Of a stretch of 64,000 nucleotides of DNA, positions 1 to 10,285 are shown one piece after another (position 1 is the stretch's first letter; each line of letters starts with the position of its first letter). Source of the DNA: Immersiella caudata. Taxonomy: Eukaryota; Ascomycota; Sordariomycetes; Sordariales; Lasiosphaeriaceae. Under the pieces are notes generated by a model. That model did no database searches, was not told the DNA's origin, and was given only the letters and a program-made list of their open reading frames with translations. The stretch lies in NCBI GenBank assembly GCA_030512335.1, contig JAULSU010000002.1, positions 1,550,001 through 1,614,000 on the forward strand. The letters run 5' to 3'. A program made the position numbers and the translations under genes.

Positions 1-836
1 GATAGAACGATTCGACGGGACCGGGCAGCTCTCTTTTGCGCCGGGGCGAGCAACTCAGCTGAGCGGCGGCCGACGGTCTGCCTTTGCATTGGCCATTGGG
101 AACCGCTGTCCCAGCATTTGATCCCACCATCTCTTCCTGTGGGCGACTGCTGCTTAACTAATTGCAGCTGCCGGCATTTCGACACTAGACCTTTGCAGAG
201 GTGCAGTCTGCAGCCATACAGCACGCAGAAGGCTGGACCCCCGAGTCCCCTCCACCGAAACTGCAAACAAAGGCTGCGCTGCGCAGCACTGGCGGCTCTA
301 CGGGACATGCGATTTGGCCCCAAGGCTTTGTCCCTGGTCTTCTTGTGAGAATAAGCTGCACGGCAGCTTTGTCCGCAATTCGCGATCGTAGCAGGTCACG
401 GGCGGCCCGTCTCACCAAGCCCAACCGCACACAAAACACCCTGGGCATTGTCCACGCAATCCCGCATCGCTGCACCTGTTCCGCATCACCACCGCAAGCC
501 CTCATCCTCCTCCGACTGCGTACGGTGGCGAGCCCCAACCCGAGTGATGAGAGCGACAGCAGCCGCATCCCCGATCCCCTTATCGATACAACGCTGGCGA
601 CATACCCCTCACCCCAAATCCGCCAGCGCCAGCGCAACGCATCAGTAGCCTGCCGCCGCCGCAGCAGCAGCGACGCGACGTCGGCGCCAGCCTGTTGGTG
701 ACCGCTTCACTGACGCAGCACCCCCGGCGCCCTCCCCCGACCGCGACCGCGAAGACGACGTCGGCGACGACAACCCCCCACCCATCGCGCCCCGAAACCT
801 GAGCACGCCCGGGCCATTCGGGGCGCCGACGGCAGG
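1..836 (+). promoter_or_regulatory. Upstream region / leader of the arrestin gene
   Basis: No gene can be supported from 1 to about 648. The DNA is C- and GC-rich, and its open frames look like leader sequence. From 649 to 840 one frame looks strongly coding but is not in frame with the start at 837; it is listed separately. Confidence 0.5.
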
Positions 837-840
837 ATGA
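649..840 (+). other. Coding-like open stretch overlapping the arrestin start (ATGA)
   Basis: The frame read from 649 is open up to a TGA at 838-840, which overlaps the ATG at 837 as ATGA. Its codons mostly end in C or G, and the product is a low-complexity Ala/Arg start followed by an acidic and proline-rich segment (for example VGDRFTDAAPP, then DRDREDDVGDD). It has no ATG of its own, and the frame is closed by TAG at 646-648. It could be an exon of the arrestin gene whose frame was lost through a one-base error, the end of a spliced upstream ORF that allows reinitiation, or chance. No GT donor lies between the GDDN codons and the stop that could join it cleanly to the main frame. Confidence 0.35.
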
Positions 841-2195
841 GTGCAGCTGTGCCAAACGCCCCTGCAACCGTGAGGATATCCGGGCCGCCCAACAGCAGCT
901 TCCTGGTGGGCTACCCGGGCATATCCGCAACGCTCGTGAGCCGCCGCCTCCTTTTTGGACCCCTATGTCTCGGGTCGGCATCGTCCGACGAGGTCAACAA
1001 GCTAGCTGACATCATCATAGCCCAGAATTGTAGGAAAAGTCGAGATTCGGCCAGGCGCAGGCTTTTCGGCGCCCGTCAAGGTTTCCATGGTGCGCATCTG
1101 TCTTCAGAGACGAGAGACAATACATCCCGCCGCCGAGAATGTCGCGAAAAGACATCTCGGCACGCCGAGACGCGAAACGATCGATCTGGTCGGAAAAGAA
1201 GAGCTACTCTTCCGGTGTGTGTCGGGCAAGGAGGCCGAGAGCGTAATTGCGATGGACCTGCCTTTCCAAATATTCATCCCTTTCGGGCGCGGCGGGGAAG
1301 AGACAAGCCGCCGAATTCCACCAGCGAGTTTACAACTTCCAAGCAGGACAGCCGAGACATACTACGAGCTTGTCGTCACAGTACAGCAAGGGCAGAGCGC
1401 CCAAAATCGATACACATTTCCCATTCCGCTCCAGCGCTACGATACCCTCTCGACGTTCGGCATGTACAACCGCCCGGAGAGCAAGGTCGTCGCCGCAGAC
1501 AACATCGTAACACTAGGCATCTCGCTTCCAAAGTGGAGCTACGGCCCATTAGATCCCATCACGGTATACATCAAACTCGCGCCGAACCCAGACTGGTTGA
1601 ACAAGGCGAGAAAGGTGACGATACAAAAAATAACATTGGCGATCGAAGAGGAGATTACTTTCAACCCAGAAGGCGACGAGCCAACGAAGAGGGTAAATAA
1701 GATCGCGAAACATACTCAGTCGGTGGGAACGAAAATGCCTGACGCGGGCTATGTAACCAACCTGGGCCTTGTGTTCCCGGCCCGAGACTTGAGGGATGCT
1801 GAAGGGATTATCAAGAGGGGGAAACCCGGGTTCCCCAATTATGAAGTGACGAGCTTTACGACTACATCCACGCTTTACAAGATCGAATTCTTCCTTAGCA
1901 TCAAGGTTCGTTTGTTCATCTCATCTCACAATCGCTTCGCTAACAATCGCAGGCGCACATGACCTCTGCCCGCGATATTACGCTCCGACAGCCGATTGTG
2001 ATATGTCCGATGGATCAGCAGGCGTGCAAAGAGGAGATGGATGCCATTGAGCAAGCAGCAAAAGATGCCTCTCTCGTTGACCCTAACAATCCTGGTCCAG
2101 AAGATCGCCTCATTATTTTTGCCAGCGAACGAGAGGCTATAAGGCATCTTGGCCTATGTGAAGTTGGAGGCGTCAAGAAGATGCTCATCGAATAG
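837..2195 (+). CDS. Arrestin-domain protein
   Basis: Three exons, 837-935, 1021-1905 and 1953-2195, give 408 residues. Intron 1 has a GTGAGC donor and an AGCTGAC branch site; intron 2 is only 47 nt, and both are phase 0. Residues from about 15 form beta-sandwich repeats of the arrestin N-domain (ATVRISGPPN, then PRIVGKVEIRPG across intron 1, then a YELVV segment). The C-domain follows from about 190 to 365, including SLPKWSYGPLDPI. The last 40 residues are helical and charged. Alpha-arrestins of fungi are cargo adaptors that usually recruit Rsp5-type ubiquitin ligases to plasma-membrane transporters. I saw no clear PPxY motif, so the ligase link is uncertain. The start is the first ATG of this frame, but a coding-like stretch in another frame directly upstream raises the possibility of a longer N-terminus. 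Confidence 0.8.
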
Positions 2196-4290
2196 CGGAC
2201 GACTCGTCAATGCAAAGATGCCACGAGACAGAGCCAAACAGTTCGAAGCCATCTCGCCAGCTGTGGCCGTTTGTCTTGCCCTAGCCAACGCTAGGATTCG
2301 ACCACAAGACCGAGCCGAGGGTGAACCGAGGAAGGGATCACGGAGCGAGCGTTGATACAATGACTACAGCCCGTGGGCTACTCATAGCAGCCACTGCTCT
2401 CGCTCGGTTGGCTAGCCGCTGAACCAGCCATATCGATCAATACACCGCGCCATGCCGGGCATCATTCATTGGATCTCAGCGTTTGATTGACGGCGACGCT
2501 TGAAGGGCTCTTGGCCCTAGAGTTGCTGAGGAGTACAGGTCACCTCTTGTATACGGTACAGAGGAGGAGGAGGGGGCATCATTCGGTGCTTTACATGGGC
2601 CCATTTTCTTCCTCGCTTCGTGGGTGTCAAGGTATTCACCCCCCTTCCATTATTCTTGGAAGGAGATCCCGATACGATGGATTTAAACCGGCAGGGCGAT
2701 TGGAACCAGGGTTGGGCAACGGGGTGAACGGCCGGCTGCGGTGGGCTCACTGGTTTCTTTGGGACGATCCTGGCGCGTGGAGTATATGACGATGGGTGTA
2801 AGCCAATGGATCGAGTCGGCGCTTGTGTTAGTGAGGAGTTCAGAACAGAAAAGGGGGAGTGCTGGTTTTGTACTATTACCACTACCAGGAAATGATGAAC
2901 GAATGAGTATAAAATATGCCGGGATATGTGGGTGCTCTGGTTTGGGTGAGTAAGAGCGATCTTGGCTAAGACTATGTCGATGTACTCTTCTGCAATGTGA
3001 ACTGCAGTTCATTGACGGGCTGTAGATCTAAGTGTGTCTGGACGTCGTTTTGAGAGTAATCAGGGTGCTTTTATCCAATACTGGGCTAGCTCCCTGATGC
3101 CCCCTTTGCTTGATCTGGTTTAGATGGGGTAGAAGCCATGACCACTATGCCGGCATCTTCGCCTCCTGGTATCCACGAAGCGGGAGGTGCCTATCGTGAC
3201 CATGTTCTATCCCTGATAAGCCTGTTTCAGTTGCTCTTCTAGCTCATTTCTAGAATCACCCTCGGGCTCATGCTGGCCATTATGATATATGATACACGTA
3301 GAGTGGTTTCTGGGCTTGCAGTCTCTATCCTGAGAACATGGCTACCCCGGGTATGGATGAGGTACATGGTGGGAGACGTAGACCTGGGAGCCCATTGTTC
3401 GTGTAATTTATCAATTTCAAAATGCAAATTTACATGGCTTCAGGAAAAGTACCCAAGCGTTTTAAATTTGAGGTAAACCTTCAGCTGCATCTCTCCTGGC
3501 CATCTTGAAGCTGTGACTGAGGACGAAGACGATGCTTCTCTGCAGCTGGGGCTGCAGGGAGCATGCTGCGAGCCGGGAGGCTGAGTGCGACGACGCTAGC
3601 CAGGGTATTAGCGAGAGACCGCTTGGCAAACGCCTGCCAGCCAAGACATCAAAAAGTCAAAGCTCCCGGGGTTGAGCTTTTGAGCCTCAACACCATAAAA
3701 CTGGTACACGACGTGACGATTGTGGAAGACGACCGCGACCATCTAGCTACGCCCATCCATCTCGATACGCCGAAAAGCGCTATGTCCGGCTGCTGAATTG
3801 ACTGCCGTGCTTGCGCGCTGTCACCGTGCCCTACGACGCGTACGCGCGATGCGACTGCGACCGCGACCTCGCTGCCCCGCCGAGCCCTCCCAACGTATCC
3901 TGCTGTCGACGTGCGATCCGGGCCTCACGGCATCCTCCACGACGAACCATCGATTCCGAGCCCTCGATAAACTGCCTGTGAATATTGAGTTCTCCGTTTG
4001 TGGCAGTCACTGCCGCTTGATAGACCAGTAAATCCTCTTGTCCTTTGACCTTCGTTGTCGTGGCTGCTCAATCGCATCGTGAGAGCGCCCCACCTTCCAG
4101 TTTGCGCTCCTTCCTCGAGCGCCGTGAAGTCACGAAATGTCATCTGAACTTTCGTTCTTCTCTCGTGTGTTTTTTTTTCAGTTGCACTTTCTTTCCTCGC
4201 TCACAAACTCTACACCTTCTGCGGAAAGAGCGACGAAACCACCACGACTTTTCTTTTTACAACCGTGGTAACCAGCATTTACTGATCGCA
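2196..4290. other. Intergenic region between arrestin and SUMO-protease genes
   Basis: About 2.1 kb without a supportable gene. A 77-codon ORF at 3563-3796 begins with a basic, mitochondrial-presequence-like stretch but has no recognisable continuation. The last few hundred bases, with a T-run and CAG near 4170-4182, are probably promoter and leader of the downstream protease gene. Confidence 0.5.
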
Positions 4291-7200
4291 ATGCCATCAG
4301 CACGACCAACCCTGCGCATCACGCGCAATAGCCGTGGTCTCCGAAGCGCCAGCATCGAGCCAATTGGCCCAACAGACCAGACCCCGAGCCGCACCGGGCT
4401 CGCGACCCGGCGAGCTCGAAATCAGCACCGAGAGACACCCTACCCCCCGCGAACACCTCCCCTCTCTCTCGGGGCCCTTGATGCACTCAAATCCCCGAAT
4501 ACACCCCTCCCGGCAAGGCGCACGACAGCTTCCACCGCCAATGCGACTTCCTCGACTCGCGCCCACCCCTCCCAACCGCAGACCCCTCCCAATCAGGGAC
4601 ATACCATCCTTCAGTCTGTCGAGGAAGAGCAGTCATACCTGGCGACACCACTGCAGAATTCTGTCACCCGCTTTCAGCAGCGACAGCTGGCAAGAAACCA
4701 GTCTGTCGAGTCCAGCCCGTTTGGTGCTGATTTCACTTTCACTGCCTCGCCAGTCCTTCAGATTGACCGGGGTTATGAGACGGCGGCATTCATACGACGC
4801 AGAGCCATAATTGGAGAAGAAAAGTTCGCTCGTGAGCTTCATATGGCAGTTCGCAACGATCATTTTATGCGTCAGTGTTGCTGCGGCCTGCCCCCAATCT
4901 ACAACTCTCTAGAGGACGCAAAGAAAGGCGCCGGTCATCTACGCTTCTACACCCTTGGCAACAACAAGAGCAACCTGCGGGTCATCCAGGTCGTCATCGA
5001 TGACCGCTGGCATTGCCAGTGCCTCAAGTCCAAGGTCCTCGAATACATCTACCAGGAGCATATCGCCAAAGGCAAAAAGCGCCCTGCGACAGACTCTGAG
5101 TTCGATTTGATCGCTCAGAACCAGGGTGGTGCGAATAACGGCGCCAACTCGATCGAGCGTGTCATCGCTTCCGACATTATTCCACAAGGCCAGCCCAGCG
5201 AGGACGACAGCTCCACTGAGAGTGTCGTTCTAGTTGAGGCTGCAGAAGCAACCATTGTCGAGCGGGGCACCGCGGCGGAGGCATCTGTAGAGTCAGCGCA
5301 GACAGCTTCCGGCCGCCCCATGTGGTCATACATCTCTTACGGAATTGACGGACTTACGACGATGGGTGCCTCCGTGATGGAGTTTGTGGGGAAGCTTATC
5401 CCAAGTTTCAGCAGCACGCGCCGCGAAGCCGTTGAGAACGTCGAGGCCGTTGAAACTGTTCAACAAGACCCCATCACGAACCAGCTTTCTGTCAAGAGGT
5501 TCAAGCGAGAGTATGCTGTGCCACACGCCTTCACAGCAACCGGGTTGCCCCCAGAACTCTCGAATGATGGTCCTCAGGTCAGATGGGTCGAGAACCCTTC
5601 AGCATACGTTGGCCCGGAGACAATCCAGAGTTTCTACGGACAACTCCACAACCAGCTTCATAACCTCCTCACCCACAAGTACATTGGCGGATATACCTGG
5701 CATGAAATGCAACCCTTCTTCACTGATGACGACATCGATTCCGGTCTCTCGGCTATTCTCTGTACCATGGTTTTCGAGCACGTCGACGAGTCTGCCGGGA
5801 ACCCCCTTCGCCAGGACCTGCTTGCCAAGACGAAAGAAGCGGCGAAAGAGCACGAAGAGTGTCTCAGAGCGCTGATTACTTTCATCGAAGGCATGTACGC
5901 CGATCCTGCTGAGTTTGAAGCCCACCGAAGCCGCATGCCTGAGCCTACCCTTCCATTTCCTGTTGGGAATATCGAGTGGAGGAAATTGGCTGGCGACTCC
6001 GCAAGGCTGCTTGCCTTTCTTTTGAAAAATAGAGTATCGGTTGGCATCGACGAAGACTCTGCGGCTGTGCTCACGAAAATACTTGCGGACGCTAAGGCCG
6101 TCCATAAGAAAGAGTACCCGCCCAGCTGGGTCGAGTTTGTTGGGCTTAGCCGCCAAGGTGAAGCACTACCATCGACATCTGTGTTTGAGGATGTCCCCAT
6201 CGATGAATTCCAGGTCGAGCCACCCCACGAGGTCAAGTTTCCTGAACCTGGCCCTTCCAACCCAGTTTCGCTGGCCGATCCGAGAGCGGTCAAGCGAATG
6301 AAATATAACCCCAAGTCAATCCTAAAGACGACACCAACGGATTGGCCCACTCCAACATCTCCTCAGTATGTGGCGACGCCAGAGAAGCCGCGCAAGTTGT
6401 CCTTCCAGAACCCTGCTGTCAGGTATGGCGGCGCACCCAGCAATATTCCTGTCAAGGTGATGACACCTTGGGAGCGCTACATCGAGCACAGGCCGCTCCA
6501 GAACGAAAAGGCGCTGGCAAGAGCAGAAGAGAAGTTCCAGCTGCAGTACCTGGGCAACAGGTATAACCCTCTTCTAGATGGGCTGCGCGAGGGCATTGAG
6601 AAGCGCAAGGCCACCCGAGAAGCCAAGTTCTCCAATCACAAGCCCGATGTCTCTCTCTACATGATGACAGAAGAGGCCAAGGAAGCCCGGCGGAAGCGGG
6701 ACGAGCAGATGAGGATGCAGTTTGACATGAAGAAGAAATGGAGCGCGCAGTTGGCCGCCATCAGGGACAAGCAGCCGCAAACTCCGCAGCCCAACATCCC
6801 CCAGCGTCTTGTCTTTGAGGACACGCCTGAGGAGATCCGGAAGATGATGGACGAGGAGCCAATCCGGCGTCCAAAACCACAGCTGAACAGAGCTACTCTG
6901 CTGAAGAGGTTGAGTGAGAAACCTCATTTAACGCCAGCGGAGAGACGAAAGGCCATTGATCGTGCCCTCCTAGGTCCAGGAGGCGACCAGAAGAGCACAG
7001 AGTTCCCACCCGACCCGTTTGAGGATGATTATGACGAGTTGGAGATTGCTGCGAAGAGGCTGGAGAAACTCGAGCTTGAGCAACAACTCAAAGTCGATTG
7101 GCAAGCGGCGATCCTGCGTTCTAGAGAAGAGAAGCGACTGGAAGACATTGCGAAAGCGGCTCGCAAAAAGGAAGAAGCAGAGAGAAGACGGGTAGAGGAA

Positions 7201-8022
7201 GAGAGTCGGAGAAAAGAGGAGGAGCGCCTCAAGGCTGTCGCAGAAGCCGCCGCTCTGAGCGGCCTCAGACGACCTCGCGCCCCGCTCATCACGAACATTA
7301 GCCCGGAGTGGGAGGAAAAGGTCATCGAGGCCCAGTATCAAGTGTCGGCCACGACAAAAATCTGTAAAATACCCGATGGAACAGATCTTTGCCGTCGAGA
7401 TTTCGCTGAGATGCTGCTGCCCCCCACTGCATGGCTCAACGACAACGTCATCGTCGGTTCATTCGACTACATCGCTCGCTACGTCAACGAAAAAGCAGGG
7501 GTCACTCAGAAGGTGAACCCAAAGTGCTCGGCCTTGACGTCTTTCTTCTACAATCGTCTTCTCAGCAATGGGTCGAATTCCTGCGGGCGTATGGCACGAA
7601 ACGTCGGCATTAAGAAGGCCAACTTTTTCGACATCGAGACCATTCTAATTCCCATCTGCCAGGATAGCCACTGGACGCTGGCCGTGGTCCGACCACAGCG
7701 GAGAAGCATATCCCATCTCGACTCAATGCTGGGAGGCCGCGGCCACGCTAAGGTCAAGGCCATCATTCGTGACTGGGTCAAGACGGTTTTGGAGGAGCAA
7801 TTTGTCGAGTCTGATTGGACGCCGGTTGACTTTGATGCGCCACGCCAAACAAACGGCTGGGACTGTGGTGTGTTTGCCATCACAAATGGCATCTGCCTGG
7901 CATTGGGCATCAATCCCATGGATGCTTATGCTGCAAATCAGCTGACGCTGCAGCGTCAGCGGCTCGCAGCGGTATTGATTAATGGGGGATTTACGGGGGA
8001 GTTTTCGCTGGATCATATCTGA
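4291..8022 (+). CDS. Ulp1-type SUMO-specific cysteine protease
   Basis: An intronless gene of 1243 codons. The ATG at 4291 was chosen because the open frame before it reads like leader sequence. The C48 peptidase domain occupies about residues 1055-1243. It shows the family's active-site set: His1127 in DSHWTL, Asp1144 in HLDSM, the oxyanion Gln1186 and the nucleophile Cys1192 in GWDCGVF. It also has the PTAWLNDNVI entry motif. The first 700 residues are mostly disordered and rich in Ser, Pro and Arg, and a strongly charged coiled coil lies at about 945-990. The length is nearer to the yeast Ulp2 class than to Ulp1. Such enzymes mature SUMO or remove it from nuclear proteins. The assignment to peptidase C48 is firm; the subtype is inference. 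Confidence 0.93.
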   Translation: MPSARPTLRITRNSRGLRSASIEPIGPTDQTPSRTGLATRRARNQHRETPYPPRTPPLSLGALDALKSPNTPLPARRTTASTANATSSTRAHPSQPQTPPNQGHTILQSVEEEQSYLATPLQNSVTRFQQRQLARNQSVESSPFGADFTFTASPVLQIDRGYETAAFIRRRAIIGEEKFARELHMAVRNDHFMRQCCCGLPPIYNSLEDAKKGAGHLRFYTLGNNKSNLRVIQVVIDDRWHCQCLKSKVLEYIYQEHIAKGKKRPATDSEFDLIAQNQGGANNGANSIERVIASDIIPQGQPSEDDSSTESVVLVEAAEATIVERGTAAEASVESAQTASGRPMWSYISYGIDGLTTMGASVMEFVGKLIPSFSSTRREAVENVEAVETVQQDPITNQLSVKRFKREYAVPHAFTATGLPPELSNDGPQVRWVENPSAYVGPETIQSFYGQLHNQLHNLLTHKYIGGYTWHEMQPFFTDDDIDSGLSAILCTMVFEHVDESAGNPLRQDLLAKTKEAAKEHEECLRALITFIEGMYADPAEFEAHRSRMPEPTLPFPVGNIEWRKLAGDSARLLAFLLKNRVSVGIDEDSAAVLTKILADAKAVHKKEYPPSWVEFVGLSRQGEALPSTSVFEDVPIDEFQVEPPHEVKFPEPGPSNPVSLADPRAVKRMKYNPKSILKTTPTDWPTPTSPQYVATPEKPRKLSFQNPAVRYGGAPSNIPVKVMTPWERYIEHRPLQNEKALARAEEKFQLQYLGNRYNPLLDGLREGIEKRKATREAKFSNHKPDVSLYMMTEEAKEARRKRDEQMRMQFDMKKKWSAQLAAIRDKQPQTPQPNIPQRLVFEDTPEEIRKMMDEEPIRRPKPQLNRATLLKRLSEKPHLTPAERRKAIDRALLGPGGDQKSTEFPPDPFEDDYDELEIAAKRLEKLELEQQLKVDWQAAILRSREEKRLEDIAKAARKKEEAERRRVEEESRRKEEERLKAVAEAAALSGLRRPRAPLITNISPEWEEKVIEAQYQVSATTKICKIPDGTDLCRRDFAEMLLPPTAWLNDNVIVGSFDYIARYVNEKAGVTQKVNPKCSALTSFFYNRLLSNGSNSCGRMARNVGIKKANFFDIETILIPICQDSHWTLAVVRPQRRSISHLDSMLGGRGHAKVKAIIRDWVKTVLEEQFVESDWTPVDFDAPRQTNGWDCGVFAITNGICLALGINPMDAYAANQLTLQRQRLAAVLINGGFTGEFSLDHI

Positions 8023-8636
8023 AGAAGTTGGGCTGGTGTTTAGGGAAAAGGCTGGCTAGAACTGGGAGATGAGAATATCAGGAACCAAGAGAGCACGATT
8101 GTGGAGTGTATATGTATTCCGGGTTGTTGGGACTGGGGCCTACGGGCATACGGACCTGGAGTTTCAGGCGTCAATCAGCCGCATCATGGCGCCCCAAGGG
8201 GCTTTTGTTTGTGTTGGAAATATTGCGAGTGTTGGGACATCATCAGGAATAGAGAACTTGTGCGTATGTTCGAGGACCATGTGTACTTCGTGAATGGTGA
8301 CAGTTTCAGTGTGCCACGAAACAGTGGCCATGATGTGAAGACAGCCTCTGTGATTCGGAGAACACGACTTGGTAATCGACGAGTCCTACCACCCCACACA
8401 CCAGTAAAGGAAACAAAGGAGGCCAGCCCACGCCTCAACACACACTGGGAAGTCTATCTTATCCATTGCTGTTATGTCGCACAAACAAACCCCTTTCGCC
8501 AGCGAGCCTGCCTAAGCCCTAACCCTTATCCAGATGGTCGGACTCACATTCCACCAGTGTCCCGTCGCAATTGCAAGTTCATAAGTACCGACCTCATCCA
8601 AACAGTTGAACATCGATCGATCGATGGCTCATAGTT
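8023..8636. other. Intergenic region (3' flank of protease, 5' flank of next gene)
   Basis: About 610 bases. An open frame at 8101-8634 runs through it, but its product is unusually rich in Cys and Trp and has no family pattern, so I treat it as untranslated sequence. No other feature was seen. Confidence 0.5.
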
Positions 8637-10013
8637 ATGATGGACCAAAAACCCAAGACAACGGGCTTCGCACCTGTGGTATGTTTTGCTGGCAAGCAAA
8701 TGAACAGCGTTTATGATTGAAGGCCTGACCTGACGTGAGCCCAGACACCTGCGCCTTCCCGATTTCTGCTTCCATCCAAAAGGCAAAGCAATCAGCAAAT
8801 ACAGCACCAAGATCAAACACCAAATCAACAGAATACTTATCGTCCTCATCGCTTTCATGCTACGCCTCGCTTTGCCGCCACCCCCGGAGCAGGACCTTCT
8901 AACCACACTCACACTCCGACTGGCGCTCCCGCGACACCGCGTCTCCCTCCTCTTTCCGCAAACCAAGCCACAGCCAGAAGCTCAAGGAATTGGTTAACCC
9001 AGGAAATTATTGACGATGAAAGTTCACAGCCATCCTCCCCCGCAGGGCTGGGAAATGCGCCTCCCTCAGATCGGCAATCCCACCTCCCAGAACCCATCGA
9101 AATCGACTCTTCCTTCGTCTCACAATCCCCATACAGCAAGCTAGACTATCACCACCAACCAGACAACGGCCGCTCCCCCAAGCGACGGCGCATATCCATC
9201 ACGTCTTCCGAGTCCGACCTAGATCTAGTTGCTGACTCCCAGCCTCCTGTCACAGTCAGCCCCTTCACATCACGTCCCAGCTCCCCTCATATCGAAGACC
9301 CCATCCTCCCCGACACCCCCAGCGACGAAGAAGACGAAGATCCAAGCAAAGACCACATCGACACCCTCAGAATCCCTCCAACCCCCTCACCCATCCCCTC
9401 CTCACCATCCTCCCACCCCCAATCCTCCTCCCACCTATCATCCTCCCCCATCTCACCCTCCCATCGCACCCACCGCCACCATCCCCACCGCCAACAACAA
9501 CAGCAACAACCTACCTTCCACCCACCACCCCGCTTCAAACCCGATATCAAGCCCCCAACCACCAACCCCATATCCGAAAACCTCACAACCCTCTTCTCCC
9601 CCCAGCGCCGCGGCGCTCGCTACCTCCCAGGCGGCCTCGCCTCCGAACTGCGCGATTGGCTCATGGAGATCAAAGATACCGACTTCTCCCCCTTAGCTCA
9701 ACCACATTCTGCGGTGAGACTCGCCGTGGAGCAAGTCCGGCATGGCGGGGCGGGGATGACGCTTATTGAGGGCCGGCCGGTTGGAGAGGGGGGAGTATTA
9801 GGTGGGAAGACGAAGGTTGTGCTGACGGGGGAGGGGATGGCTGTAGGTGTCCATGGCCAGGGGCAGCCACAGGGTCTTGGGGAGGGAAGGAAGGGCAATG
9901 TGAAAAGGGGGGGAGTGGTTGTTGTTGCGCCGCCAGCTTGGGATGTGGAGATTGGAGAGAGGTGGGCTGTTGCTTACCGGTGGGGGGTTGTCAAAGAAGG
10001 AGAGGGGAAATAG
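8637..10013 (+). CDS. Unrecognised protein with low-complexity N-terminus and ordered C-terminus
   Basis: Two exons: 8637-8678 (14 codons, starting ATG ATG) and 8745-10013. They are joined by a 66-nt intron with a GTATGT donor and a CTGAC branch site, for 436 residues. The spliced frame stays open for 1.27 kb. Residues up to about 310 are low complexity, rich in Pro, Ser, His and Gln, with a basic cluster SPKRRRIS that looks like a nuclear localisation signal and acidic runs such as SDEEDEDP. The last 115 residues look folded: RYLPGGLASELRDWLMEIKD, then alternating beta segments ending AVAYRWGVVKE. I do not recognise the family. The nuclear signal and layout suggest a nuclear, perhaps DNA- or chromatin-associated, protein, but that is inference. 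It converges with nudF, with 272 bases between the two stop codons. Confidence 0.7.
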
Positions 10014-10285
10014 GATGGTTGGCGCCAGTAGTAGTGTTATTGGAGTTGATGAGTGAAGGATGACGAGGTGTGTCTTTGCACCAGTTTTCGAATCTGCCAC
10101 TCAGTCAAGCAAAATCAGGAGAACAGGTCAGACACAGTACATCGCTGTATCATGACCAGAAAACATTACCATTAAGCCATGCCATGTTTTATCTCTAGTC
10201 CTTGCGCTGTCATATGTCATATCCGGGGTATCAATGACATCAAAGCCTCTAATCCTCTCCTGACTCCCGCACCCCTTTCCAACTA

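Noticed and set aside
201..701. 166-codon plus-strand ORF at the left edge
   Set aside because: It begins at a non-ATG or weak start, overlaps open frames on both strands and has no family pattern; likely leader DNA of the arrestin gene.
3563..3796. 77-codon ORF with a basic, presequence-like start
   Set aside because: It has no continuation by splicing and no motif, and lies in probable promoter or leader sequence of the SUMO protease.
8101..8634. 177-codon plus-strand ORF after the SUMO protease
   Set aside because: Odd Cys/Trp composition, no motif, directly in the 3' flank, and it ends where the next gene's first exon starts.
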